Shown here piece after piece: positions 1 to 7,341 of a stretch of 27,697 bases of DNA; position 1 is the first letter of the stretch, and each line of letters starts with the position of its first letter. The stretch comes from JAFDVN01 sp035758545 (lineage in GTDB: Bacteria; Acidobacteriota; Holophagae; Holophagales; Holophagaceae). The stretch spans positions 1 to 27,697 of the forward strand of contig DASTWQ010000121.1 in assembly GCA_035758545.1 (NCBI GenBank), read 5' to 3'. The position numbers were made by a program, and so were the translations under genes. Below the pieces are notes generated by a model. It was not told where the DNA came from. It saw only the letters and a list, made by a program, of their open reading frames with translations, and made no database searches.

Positions 1-383
1 GCCGAGGCGGCCAGGGCCCAGCCCTGCGGCCCGAGCCGGAGGCCTTGAAGCAGGGCCGCGGCCAGCGCCGCGCCCGGCAGGAGGCGCGAGAGGGCCTTGG
101 GCGGGCGCGCGAGGGAGGCGGCGAGGCCGGAGAGCAGGCCGATCCCGAGGGCCCCGGCGGCGAGGGGCAGCCGCGCCGGGAGCAGGGCGCCGGAGACGAG
201 CCCCGCGAGGAGCCCACCGCCGAGCAGGACGCAGCCCCGGCAGAGCTGGATCTTCCCGAACCTCAGGCGCTCGCCGGCGTACTCCGCGCAGAGCGGATGG
301 TGGGCGAAGCGGTGGAAGGCGTGGGCCCGCCGCGCCAGCCGGTCCAGGCGCCGGCGCAGGGCGGGCGGCGTCCTAGGGATCAC
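1..383 (-). CDS. Small membrane protein with N-terminal His/Cys motif, partial (3' end beyond window)
   Basis: An open frame runs from a GTG at 383 to the window edge without a stop, giving about 127 residues. It starts one base after the stop of the upstream YbjQ-family gene, so it is probably its operon partner. The first ~50 residues are basic and carry HHPLC near residue 28 and CRGC near residue 48 (C32, C48, C51). Two or three hydrophobic Leu/Ala/Gly-rich stretches follow and are likely membrane segments. The His/Cys arrangement before a first helix is loosely like DUF2085-type membrane proteins, but I cannot confirm the family. The GTG start is chosen because no ATG exists near the junction. 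The C-terminus is missing. Function unknown. Confidence 0.7.
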   Translation of the reverse strand, partial: MIPRTPPALRRRLDRLARRAHAFHRFAHHPLCAEYAGERLRFGKIQLCRGCVLLGGGLLAGLVSGALLPARLPLAAGALGIGLLSGLAASLARPPKALSRLLPGAALAAALLQGLRLGPQGWALAAS

Positions 384-384
384 C

Positions 385-738
385 TCAGCCGCGGTGGCGC
401 AGCTTCACGGCCGTGCCGTAGGCGATGATCTCGTTGGTGTTCTGCATGAGCTCCCCGCTGTCGAAGCGGGTCCCGAGCACGCAGTCGGCCCCCATCATCA
501 TGGCGTGGGCCTCCAGGCGGTTCATGGCCTCGTTGCGGCTGTCGTTGGCCAGCTCCGTGAGCATGGTGATCTCGCCCCCGAAGACCTGCTGGCAGCCGGC
601 ACAGGCGGTGCCGACCACGGAGCGGCTGCGAACGGTGATGCCCCAGCAGGGGCCGACGACCCGCTCGATCTCCAGGCCCGGAGGCGGCTCCAGGGTGGTC
701 AGGATGGGGATCTTGTGGGGGGTGATGCCCATGGACAT
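385..738 (-). CDS. YbjQ/DUF74 family protein (UPF0145)
   Basis: The 117-residue protein matches the YbjQ family in length and pattern: PILTT near the start, VVGPCWGITVRSRSVVGT, then TELANDSRNEAMNRLEAHA and the closing GADCVLGTRFDSGELMQNTNEIIAYGTAV. Family members form small oligomeric rings of unresolved function and are often labelled heavy-metal-binding domain proteins. The ATG at 738 is preceded by a good GAGGAG ribosome site at 744-749. It lies 21 bp after the acyl-CoA synthetase and one base before a membrane protein, so the three genes are likely co-transcribed. The family assignment is firm. The biochemical role is not known. Confidence 0.9.
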   Translation of the reverse strand: MSMGITPHKIPILTTLEPPPGLEIERVVGPCWGITVRSRSVVGTACAGCQQVFGGEITMLTELANDSRNEAMNRLEAHAMMMGADCVLGTRFDSGELMQNTNEIIAYGTAVKLRHRG

Positions 739-759
739 GGGGGCTCCTCGGATGGGGCT

Positions 760-2601
760 TCAGTGGGCTTCGGATTCGCCGGCGTGCTCTTCGTAGAGGG
801 AGTCTATGAGGCCGCCGTAGACCTGGTTCACCACCCGGCGCTTCACCTTGAGGCTGGGGGTGAGGGTGCCGCTCTCCAGGGTCAGCTCGTGGGGCAGCAG
901 GGCGATCTTCTTGATGCGCTCGTAGCTGGACAGGGTGGCGTTGACCTTCTCCACCCGGCTCATGAGCTTGGCCATGACCAGGGGCAGCTTCACCAGCTCG
1001 TCGTGGCTGCTCCAGGCCAGCTTCTTGTAGCCCGCCCAGCGCTCCAGGGCGGCGAAGTTGGGCACGACGAGGGCGGAGATGAATTTCCGCTGGTCCCCGA
1101 GGAGCACGGCCTGGGAGACGTACTTGTCATCCTTGAGGGCGTTCTCGATGGGCTGCGGCGCGACCTTCTTGCCGCCGGAGGTGACGAGCAGCTCCTTCTT
1201 CCGGTCCGTGATGGAGAGGCGGCCCCGCTCGTCGAAGCTGCCGATGTCGCCGGTGTGGAAGTAGCCGTCAGCGTCGATGGCCTCCGCCGTGGCCGCCGGG
1301 TTGTTCCAGTAGCCCTGCATCACATTGGGCCCGCGGCAGATGATCTCGCCGTCATCGGCGATCTTCACGAAGGGCCTCCCCTCCCACTCCTCGTAGAGAG
1401 GCACCCCCACGCTGCCGGGCTTGACCATGCCCAGGCGGTTCACCGTGATGACCGGGCTCGTCTCCGTGAGGCCGTAGCCCTCGAGGATGGGCAGGCCGAT
1501 GGCCCAGAAGAACTCCATGATCTGGGGGCTGAGGGGCGCGCCGCCGCTGACGGCGAAGCGCAGGCGCCCGCCCGTGCGCTCCCGGATCTTGGCGAAGACC
1601 AGGCGGTCCCCGAGCCCGTAGCGGAGGGCCAACAGGCCCGAGGGCTTCCGGCCCTCGTAGAGCAGCGGCGCCGCCTGGCGCCCGACGCCCATGGACCAGC
1701 GGAAGATGAGCCGCTTCAGCCAGGGGCCCGATTCAACGCTCTCCTCGATGCGGGCGTAGATCTTCTCGTAGATGCGGGGCACGGAGCAGAGCACGGTGGG
1801 CTTCGCCAACAGCAGGTCGTCCGCGACGGTGTTCACGCTCTCGGCGTAGTAGATGGCGATGCCCAGGTGGAAGAGGGCGTAGTGGCCGCACATCCGCTCG
1901 AAGATGTGGGTCAGGGGCAGGAAGCTCAGGGCCCGGTCCTCCTCCCCCAGCGGCGGCAGCACCGCGAGGGAGGCCAGGGCGTTGGAGACCAGGTTCCCGT
2001 GGGTGAGCACCGCGCCCTTGGGTTCGCCGGTGGTGCCGGAGGTGTAGATGAGGGTGAGAGGATCCTCCGGCTTCCGGGCGGCGGCCCAGTCCTGGACCTT
2101 CGCGCGCTCGGGGGTGCGGGCCTCGCCTTCGGCCTGGAGGCGCTTCCAGGCGAGCACGGTGCGAGGGCCGCCGGCGGGGGCGTCCCCGTCCATCAGCACC
2201 GCCAGTTCCAGGTCCGGCAGGTCCTTCCATTGGTCCAGCACCTTCTGGAGCTGCTCCTTCGTGGAGCAGAACACCCAGCGGGCGCCGCTGTCCTTGAGGA
2301 TGTAGGCGGCCTGGGGAGCGATGAGGGTGGCGTAGATCGTCACCAGCGGCGCGCCCAGCACCGAGCAGGCGTAGTCCACCATGGCCCACTCGGGGCGGTT
2401 CTCCGAGAGGATCGCCACCCGGTCGCCGGCCTTGATACCCCGGGCCTCCATGGCCAGGGCCAGGTTCTCCACGGAGCGCCGCAGCTCTCCATGGGAGATG
2501 GGCGCGTAGGCGCCGTCCACCTTCCGGGCCAGGGCGTCCGACCGCTCCCGATCGCAGGCCTGGAAGAACAGTTTCGCGATGGTATCGGGGGCCTGCGCCA
2601 C
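760..2601 (-). CDS. Long-chain acyl-CoA synthetase (AMP-forming), FadD15-like
   Basis: ANL-superfamily adenylating enzyme that activates fatty acids to acyl-CoA through an acyl-AMP intermediate. The P-loop LIYTSGTTGEPKGAVLTH, the GYGLTETSPVI motif and the C-terminal DRKKELLVTSGGKKV hinge and lysine region are all present. Length is about 613 residues, normal for the bacterial FadD15 type. The frame is open back to an ATG at 2667, which would overlap the divergent xerC. I prefer the GTG at 2601 because it has a GGAG site 6 bases upstream, a -10-like TACCAT lies just upstream on the same strand (2636-2631), and the alignable N-terminus (DTIAKLFFQACDRE) begins right after it. It heads a likely operon with the YbjQ protein and a membrane protein. 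Substrate chain length cannot be read from the sequence. Confidence 0.92.
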   Translation of the reverse strand: MAQAPDTIAKLFFQACDRERSDALARKVDGAYAPISHGELRRSVENLALAMEARGIKAGDRVAILSENRPEWAMVDYACSVLGAPLVTIYATLIAPQAAYILKDSGARWVFCSTKEQLQKVLDQWKDLPDLELAVLMDGDAPAGGPRTVLAWKRLQAEGEARTPERAKVQDWAAARKPEDPLTLIYTSGTTGEPKGAVLTHGNLVSNALASLAVLPPLGEEDRALSFLPLTHIFERMCGHYALFHLGIAIYYAESVNTVADDLLLAKPTVLCSVPRIYEKIYARIEESVESGPWLKRLIFRWSMGVGRQAAPLLYEGRKPSGLLALRYGLGDRLVFAKIRERTGGRLRFAVSGGAPLSPQIMEFFWAIGLPILEGYGLTETSPVITVNRLGMVKPGSVGVPLYEEWEGRPFVKIADDGEIICRGPNVMQGYWNNPAATAEAIDADGYFHTGDIGSFDERGRLSITDRKKELLVTSGGKKVAPQPIENALKDDKYVSQAVLLGDQRKFISALVVPNFAALERWAGYKKLAWSSHDELVKLPLVMAKLMSRVEKVNATLSSYERIKKIALLPHELTLESGTLTPSLKVKRRVVNQVYGGLIDSLYEEHAGESEAH

Positions 2602-2630
2602 GCCTTGCTCCGGATCGAGGGAATCCTGGC

Positions 2631-2636
2631 ATGGTA
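2631..2636 (-). promoter_or_regulatory. Putative -10 box for the acyl-CoA synthetase
   Basis: TACCAT on the minus strand lies about 30 bases before the GTG at 2601 in the narrow gap facing xerC. No convincing -35 is visible. It supports the downstream GTG start over the 2667 ATG, because the latter would be upstream of this box. Weak on its own. Confidence 0.3.
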
Positions 2637-2641
2637 GCAGG

Positions 2642-3550
2642 ATGGACGCGCCCCTCGCCGAGGCCATCGTCGCTTATCACCTGGAGCAGCGGGCCCGGGG
2701 CGTCTCGCCCCACACGGCCCGCGCCCAGGATGGCGACCTGCGGAAGCTGCTGGACCATGCGGTCCGCGGCCGCTGGGAGAGCTGGGCCGTGAGCCCCCGC
2801 ACCCTGCGGGGATTCGCCCTGGAGCTCGGGGAGCGGGGCCTGGATCCCGCCAGCCAGGCCCGCACCCTCTCCACCACGAGGGCCTTCTTCCGGTGGCTCT
2901 TCGAGACGGCGCGGATCCCCCTCAATCCCGCCTCAGGGCTGCGCAACCCCAAGCAGGCGAAGAAGCTCCCGGCCTTCCTCACCGAGGGGGAGAGCTCCGC
3001 GCTGCTGGATCTGCCGCCGGCCGTGGACTTCGCGACCTCAAGATCCCGGTGCCTGCTGGAGCTGCTCTATGCCTCGGGGCTCCGGGTCTCCGAACTGGTG
3101 GGCCTCGACCTCCAGGACCTGCTCCGCGCCGAGCGGACGCTGCGGGTGCTGGGCAAGGGGCGCAAGGAGCGGCTCGTGCCCTACCACGCCAAGGCAGAGG
3201 AGGCCCTGGAGGCCTACCTGAGGTTCCGCGGCGCCCTCCTGGCGGAGAAGGGCCTGCCCGCCGGCCCCGCCCTCTTCCTCAACCAGCGGGGCGGCCGGCT
3301 CACCCCCACCAGCGTCCGCGCCCTGCTTCGCAAGGCCCTGGAGGATGCCGCGGTGCGGGCGCGGGTGAGCCCCCATGCCCTCCGCCACAGCTTCGCCACC
3401 CACCTGCTCAACGCCGGGATGGACCTGCGGGCCATCCAGGAGCTGCTGGGCCACGCGAGCCTCAGCACCACCCAGCGCTACACCCACCTCTCCCTGGAGG
3501 AGCTGGCGAAGACCTACGACAAGGCCCACCCGCGGGCACGGAAGGGCTGA
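2642..3550 (+). CDS. xerC: Tyrosine recombinase XerC
   Basis: Site-specific recombinase of the Xer family, which resolves chromosome dimers at dif sites. The 302-residue length is typical. The N-terminal SAM-like DNA-binding domain covers about residues 1-100 and the catalytic domain follows. All six catalytic residues are visible: R148 in ASGLRVSEL, K172 in GKGRKER, H245 and R248 in HALRHSFATHLL, H271 in GHASLSTTQRYTH, and the nucleophile Y280. The ending YDKAHPRA resembles XerC more than XerD. I use the ATG at 2642. An upstream in-frame start at 2579 would lie within the opposing gene. It diverges from the acyl-CoA synthetase and converges, 3 bp apart, on the DUF4388 gene, so it is probably monocistronic. 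A XerD paralogue is not in the window, so XerC versus XerD is a judgement call. Confidence 0.93.
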   Translation: MDAPLAEAIVAYHLEQRARGVSPHTARAQDGDLRKLLDHAVRGRWESWAVSPRTLRGFALELGERGLDPASQARTLSTTRAFFRWLFETARIPLNPASGLRNPKQAKKLPAFLTEGESSALLDLPPAVDFATSRSRCLLELLYASGLRVSELVGLDLQDLLRAERTLRVLGKGRKERLVPYHAKAEEALEAYLRFRGALLAEKGLPAGPALFLNQRGGRLTPTSVRALLRKALEDAAVRARVSPHALRHSFATHLLNAGMDLRAIQELLGHASLSTTQRYTHLSLEELAKTYDKAHPRARKG

Positions 3551-3553
3551 GGC

Positions 3554-4369
3554 TCAGGGCGCCGGACGCACCTTCACGATGCTGCCCTCCTCCAGGTCCC
3601 AGGCGGACTGGAGATCCTTGGGGATGGCGATGGCGGCCTCCTCCATGTCGGAGAACTGGACACTCTCCACCGCGGGGCCCTTGGGCCACATGAGGCGGAG
3701 GCGCTCGATGCCCATGGCGTAGGGCCCCATGGCCCGCCAGTGGTGCTCGTGGCGGCCGGACACCTCCAGGTGGTCCGCCTTCTTGAAGATGCCGCCCTTC
3801 AGCGTCACGACCCTCAGGGAGAGCTCGGGCTGGAGGGCCTCCAGGCGGCCGGCCTCCTTGAGGGTGGCGGCGGCCTGGAGCACGGCCACATCGTTCTGGG
3901 CGGTGGCGTCCATGATGTCCTGGAAGCTGCGGAAGCCGTCCATCCAGGGCACGATCTTGCGATCCTCGCCGTAGATCTTCAGGCCCTCCAGCAGGGCGTC
4001 GCCCGCCAGCTTGGGCCAGGGCACCGCCGCCAGGTCGGGGAAGAGCGACTGGAGCCGCTTGCGAGAGTCGCTGACCCGGGCAGAATCCATCACCAGGTCC
4101 TGGACGGACCGGCGGATGGTGGTGGGGGCGGAGACGTTCGCCGCGAGGAAGTCGAAGGTGCCGCTGGACCACTCCAGGATCTGGTAGGCCGCCATTTCGC
4201 CCTTGTCCGTGGGGGTCTCGGCGTGCACCACCTCGCCGTTCACGAAGTAGAGGACGCCCTGGTTCCGCCCTGAGACGATCTTGAGCATGCCGGTCTTGCG
4301 GTTGACGTTCAGCAGCTGAGAGACGTCGATCAGGGAGATGCTCTCGAGGTTCCCCTTCAGGTTGGACAT
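3554..4369 (-). CDS. DUF4388 (PATAN-type) domain protein
   Basis: The 271-residue protein opens with a DUF4388 domain (about residues 1-105): LKGNLESISLIDVSQLLNVN, then TGMLKIVSGRNQGVLYFVNGEVVHAE and a WSSGTFDF segment. These domains occur in bacterial signalling and gliding or polarity proteins, where they are thought to mediate protein interactions. The C-terminal half is not one I recognise. It ends with a short beta-rich piece (SVQFSDMEEAAIAIPKDL, then EEGSIVKVRP) vaguely like an AbrB-type fold. The ATG at 4369 overlaps the pdxJ stop as TGATG, so it is translationally coupled as the last gene of the long minus-strand operon. It does not obviously share a pathway with pdxJ. Longer in-frame extension upstream runs through pdxJ out of frame and is not real. 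Confidence 0.85.
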   Translation of the reverse strand: MSNLKGNLESISLIDVSQLLNVNRKTGMLKIVSGRNQGVLYFVNGEVVHAETPTDKGEMAAYQILEWSSGTFDFLAANVSAPTTIRRSVQDLVMDSARVSDSRKRLQSLFPDLAAVPWPKLAGDALLEGLKIYGEDRKIVPWMDGFRSFQDIMDATAQNDVAVLQAAATLKEAGRLEALQPELSLRVVTLKGGIFKKADHLEVSGRHEHHWRAMGPYAMGIERLRLMWPKGPAVESVQFSDMEEAAIAIPKDLQSAWDLEEGSIVKVRPAP

Positions 4370-5103
4370 CAGGCCTGTCCTCCCCCCGAGCCCGCGATGC
4401 GCTCGATCATCTCCCGGACCGCCCGCTCCATGCCCACGAGCACCGCCCGGCCCACGAGGCTGTGGCCGATGTTCAGCTCGTCGATCTCCGGGGTGGCGGC
4501 CACAGGGCCCACATTGCGCAGGTCCAGGCCGTGGCCTGCCAGGGCGCGGAGGCCCAGGCGGGAGGCGAGGCGGGCGGCCTCCCGGAGCTTGCCCAGCTCC
4601 ACGGCAGGGTCGGTGCCGTAGGGCAGATCGGCGTAGGTCCCGGTGTTCAGCTCGATGGCGTCCGCCTCGAGCTTGGCGGCCATCTTCACCTGGTCCAGGA
4701 GGGGATCGATGAAGAGGCTCACGCGGATGTCGGCGGTGCGGTACTCGCGGACCAGGCTCTTCAGGCTGGACTGGAGGAAGACCGCGTCGAGCCCGCCCTG
4801 GGTGGTCAGCTCCTCCCTGGTCTCGGGGACGAGGGTGACCCAGGCCGGCTTGAGGGGCACCACCGCGTCGAAGGCCTCCTGGGTGGCGGCGCATTCCACG
4901 TTCAGCGGCACGTCGAGCACCTGCTTGAGCACCCGGATGTCCCGGTCCTGGATGTGGCGCCGGTCCCCGCGGAGGTGCACCGTGATCCCGTCGGCGCCGG
5001 CGCTCTGGGCCAGCAGGGCCGCGGCCACCGGCTCCGGCTCGTGGCCCCCGCGGGCCTGCCGGAGGGTGGCGACATGATCGATGTTCACGCCCAGACGGGT
5101 CAT
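4369..5103 (-). CDS. pdxJ: Pyridoxine 5'-phosphate synthase PdxJ
   Basis: Catalyses ring closure of 1-deoxyxylulose-5-phosphate with 3-amino-2-oxopropyl phosphate to pyridoxine 5'-phosphate in the cytoplasm, in the DXP-dependent vitamin B6 route. The 244-residue length fits. Signatures in order: LGVNIDHVATLRQARG at the N-terminus, ITVHLRGDRRHI with the first catalytic His, NVECA with the catalytic Glu, VTLVPETREELTTQGGLD, LFIDP, and AGHGLDLRNV with the second catalytic His. Oddity: the usual ELHTG motif reads ELNTG here. The ATG at 5103 begins the conserved N-terminus. An upstream extension to 5208 would run into glmM. A 70-bp gap separates it from glmM, and the DUF4388 gene overlaps its stop. 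Confidence 0.95.
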   Translation of the reverse strand: MTRLGVNIDHVATLRQARGGHEPEPVAAALLAQSAGADGITVHLRGDRRHIQDRDIRVLKQVLDVPLNVECAATQEAFDAVVPLKPAWVTLVPETREELTTQGGLDAVFLQSSLKSLVREYRTADIRVSLFIDPLLDQVKMAAKLEADAIELNTGTYADLPYGTDPAVELGKLREAARLASRLGLRALAGHGLDLRNVGPVAATPEIDELNIGHSLVGRAVLVGMERAVREMIERIAGSGGGQA

Positions 5104-5173
5104 TTGCGGTTTTTTCCCCTGTCGCTCCAGAATGCCAGAAAACCGGGGGCGCCCAGGCCGGAATCGCCGGGGC

Positions 5174-6490
5174 CTAGCCTCCCAGGTCCTGCCGCGCGGC
5201 GGTCTCAAGCAGGGCCAGGGCCTCGTCCACGAGGGCCTGCTCCGGCGCTTCCACCATCAGGCGGAGCTTGGGCTCGGTGCCGCTCCAGCGGATGACCTGC
5301 CGGGCCCGGCTCCCGTGCCGCGCGGTGACCTCCGACATGGCGCCCTGAAGGGCCGGCATGGCCTCCAGGGACCGGCGCTCCCGGGCCACCACGTTGACGA
5401 GGCGCTGGGGCCAGGGCCGGAAGGTCCAGTCGAGGCGGCGTGCGGCGGGCCGGCGGAGCAGGGCCGAGAGCACGGCGATCGCCGTCGCGAGGCCGTCCCC
5501 GCTGGGGCAGATCCGCTTCTGGATGAGGTGCCCGCTGGCTTCCGCCGCCAGGTCCCAGCCCCGGGCCGCGAGCTCCCGTAGCAGGAACTTGTCGCCCACC
5601 GGGGTGCGGACGAAGGGTACGCCCGCGGCCTCCAGGGCCGCCTCCAGGCCGCCGTTGGTCATCACCGTGCCCACGGCGCCCGGGGGGGGATCCCCGGCGG
5701 CGAGGCGGTCCTGGACCAGGAGCCAGAGCATCTGGTCCCCGTCCAGCTCCTGCCCGGCGCCGTCCACCATGAGGCAGCGGTCCCCGTCCCCGTCGAAGGC
5801 GATGCCGAAGGCGGCGCCCCGGGCGGTCACCTCGGCCTTGAGGCCCTCCAGGTGGGTGGAGCCCACGCCGACGTTGATGCGGGCCCCGTCCGGATCCGCC
5901 GCCAGCCAGTGGAGGCCCGCGCCCCGGAGCAGGTGGCGGGCGGCGAGGGCGGTGGCGCCGTGAGCGCAGTCCACCACCACCGGCAGGTCCGCCGGCAGGT
6001 CGAGCCCGCCGAGGTGGGCCAGATAGGGATCGAGGGATTCCGCCTGATCCACCGGGCCCCCCGGGGCTGCGGCGGCGCCGGCCTCGAAGGCCGCCTCGAT
6101 GGCCCGCTCCTCGGCCTCGGAGAGCTTCTCTCCAGCCCCATTGAAGCCCTTGAGGCCATTGTCATCGGGGGGATTGTGGCTGGCGCTGATCATCAGGCCC
6201 CAGGAGGACCGCCCGGCGGCCGTGGCCTCCGCCACGGTCCACGCCACGGCCGGCGTGGGGGCGAGGCCCAGCACCCGCAGGGCCAGGCCGCCGCCCAGGC
6301 CCTGGCGGAAGGCGCCCCAGAGGGGCTCGGAGCTGAGCCGCGGATCCCAGCCCACGACGAGTTCCCGGATGCCCTGGTTCCGGGCCACCTGGCCCCAGGC
6401 CGCGCCCCAGCGGGTGGTCTCCTCCAGGGTCAGCGGGGGGGCATAGGCCTGCCCGCGGATGCCGTCCGTGCCGAAATACTTCAAGGTCAT
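5174..6490 (-). CDS. glmM: Phosphoglucosamine mutase GlmM
   Basis: Interconverts glucosamine-6-phosphate and glucosamine-1-phosphate, supplying UDP-GlcNAc for peptidoglycan and LPS, and probably bacillithiol in this organism. The four-domain phosphohexomutase pattern is intact over 438 residues: KYFGTDGIRG at the start, the phosphoserine loop MISASHNPPDDNGLK (S104 by count), the metal site DGDGDR, the sugar-binding segment AEASGH, and the phosphate loop RWSGTEPKLRLMVE. The phosphate loop normally reads RPSGTEP, so the Trp is a minor variation. The ATG at 6490 overlaps the folP stop as ATGA. The order ftsH-folP-glmM is a classic arrangement, also seen in enterobacteria, which supports the call over phosphomannomutase. 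Confidence 0.95.
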   Translation of the reverse strand: MTLKYFGTDGIRGQAYAPPLTLEETTRWGAAWGQVARNQGIRELVVGWDPRLSSEPLWGAFRQGLGGGLALRVLGLAPTPAVAWTVAEATAAGRSSWGLMISASHNPPDDNGLKGFNGAGEKLSEAEERAIEAAFEAGAAAAPGGPVDQAESLDPYLAHLGGLDLPADLPVVVDCAHGATALAARHLLRGAGLHWLAADPDGARINVGVGSTHLEGLKAEVTARGAAFGIAFDGDGDRCLMVDGAGQELDGDQMLWLLVQDRLAAGDPPPGAVGTVMTNGGLEAALEAAGVPFVRTPVGDKFLLRELAARGWDLAAEASGHLIQKRICPSGDGLATAIAVLSALLRRPAARRLDWTFRPWPQRLVNVVARERRSLEAMPALQGAMSEVTARHGSRARQVIRWSGTEPKLRLMVEAPEQALVDEALALLETAARQDLGG

Positions 6491-7341
6491 CCCAGCAGTG
6501 TAGCGGCCCCGAGCGTCGCCGCGTGGCTGCGGAAGATCCGGAGGCCCCGAGTGTGGGCCTCGGTCTGGAGGGCCGCCGTCAGGCCATCCCGCTCCGCGGG
6601 CGGGAGCTCCGGCCGGCCGCCGCGGAAGGCCGTGAACCGCTTCCGGGAGATGCCCACGCAGATCCGGTCCAGGGGCCAGCCGAGGCGGTCGGGGATCCGG
6701 GGCAGGGCCTCCCAGAGGGCGGCGTCTTCGGCATACGTGGTGCCGAACCCGAAGCCCGGATCGAGGGCCACGCGGGCCTCCGCGATCCCCGCGGCCCGCA
6801 GCCGGTCCCGGACCTCCGCCAGCTCCGCCAGGGCCCGGGAGATGCCCTTTTCGCCCGGGCCGTCGTAGGGCGGCATGAGGAAGCGGCCGTCCGCCAGGCG
6901 GCTCCGCATGGCGAGGAGGCCGCAGCCTGATCCCGCGGCGAGGGCGAGGAGGGCCGGGTCCCGGAAGCCGGTCACGTCGTTCAGCACCGCCACGCCTGCG
7001 GCCAGGCCCCGGGCCGCGACCTCCGGATGCCGGGTGTCGAGGCTGAGGGGAACGCCGGGCAGCGCCCGCCCCAGCAGGTCCAGAACCGGCGCCAGGCGCG
7101 CCCATTCCGTCGCGGGGTCGAGGGGCTCGGCGCCCGGCCGGGTGCTTTCGGCGCCCAGGTCCAGCATGCGGAAACCCGCTCCCAGGAGGCGCCGGGCCTG
7201 GGCCAGGGCGGCCTCCGGCTCGGCGTGGCGTCCGCCGTCGCTGAAGGAGTCCGGCGTGAGGTTCAGGATCCCGATGAAAAGGGGGCCTTCCGCGAGGAAG
7301 GCCCCCCAATCAAAGGCGCCGGTGGGGACGCCGGAATTCAC
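6487..7341 (-). CDS. folP: Dihydropteroate synthase FolP
   Basis: Condenses p-aminobenzoate with dihydropterin pyrophosphate in folate synthesis and is the sulfonamide target. The 284-residue TIM-barrel signatures are present: GILNLTPDSFSDGG at about residues 24-37, LDLGAESTRPGA, SLDTRHPEVA, LNDVTGF, LDPGFGFGTTY and GISRKRF. The final RVHDV-type motif is changed to RSHAA, a departure from most family members that may alter pyrophosphate binding. The start is GTG at 7341, overlapping the ftsH stop as GTGA, so translation is coupled to ftsH. A strong hairpin followed by four T lies inside codons about 12-22 (see the terminator entry) and may attenuate transcription from ftsH into this gene. Confidence 0.94.
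   Translation of the reverse strand: MNSGVPTGAFDWGAFLAEGPLFIGILNLTPDSFSDGGRHAEPEAALAQARRLLGAGFRMLDLGAESTRPGAEPLDPATEWARLAPVLDLLGRALPGVPLSLDTRHPEVAARGLAAGVAVLNDVTGFRDPALLALAAGSGCGLLAMRSRLADGRFLMPPYDGPGEKGISRALAELAEVRDRLRAAGIAEARVALDPGFGFGTTYAEDAALWEALPRIPDRLGWPLDRICVGISRKRFTAFRGGRPELPPAERDGLTAALQTEAHTRGLRIFRSHAATLGAATLLG
7276..7306 (-). terminator. Terminator-like hairpin with T tract inside the folP 5' coding region
   Basis: On the minus strand an 11-bp perfect stem (GGGGGCCTTCC pairing with GGAAGGCCCCC, plus-strand arms 7281-7291 and 7296-7306) closes a 4-base loop. It is followed at once by TTTTC (7280-7276). It sits 32 bases after the ftsH stop and within the first codons of folP. The structure meets the criteria for an intrinsic terminator in the direction of transcription. 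On the plus strand there is no T run. It could partially uncouple ftsH from folP-glmM-pdxJ. It could also be a codon coincidence in GC-rich sequence. Confidence 0.5.

Noticed and set aside
97..2637. 846-codon open frame on the plus strand opposite the acyl-CoA synthetase
   Set aside because: GC-rich antisense shadow: low-complexity His/Gly/Asp/Val-rich translation, no motifs, and the opposite strand encodes a clear ligase.
2602..2667. N-terminal extension of the acyl-CoA synthetase to the ATG at 2667
   Set aside because: It would overlap the divergent xerC start by 26 bases, has no ribosome site, and lies upstream of the putative -10 box.
5104..5173. Promoter or terminator in the glmM-pdxJ gap
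   Set aside because: A short inverted repeat (CGGTTTT with AAAACCG) and a GGGCGCCC palindrome are visible, but neither forms a convincing terminator or -35/-10 pair.
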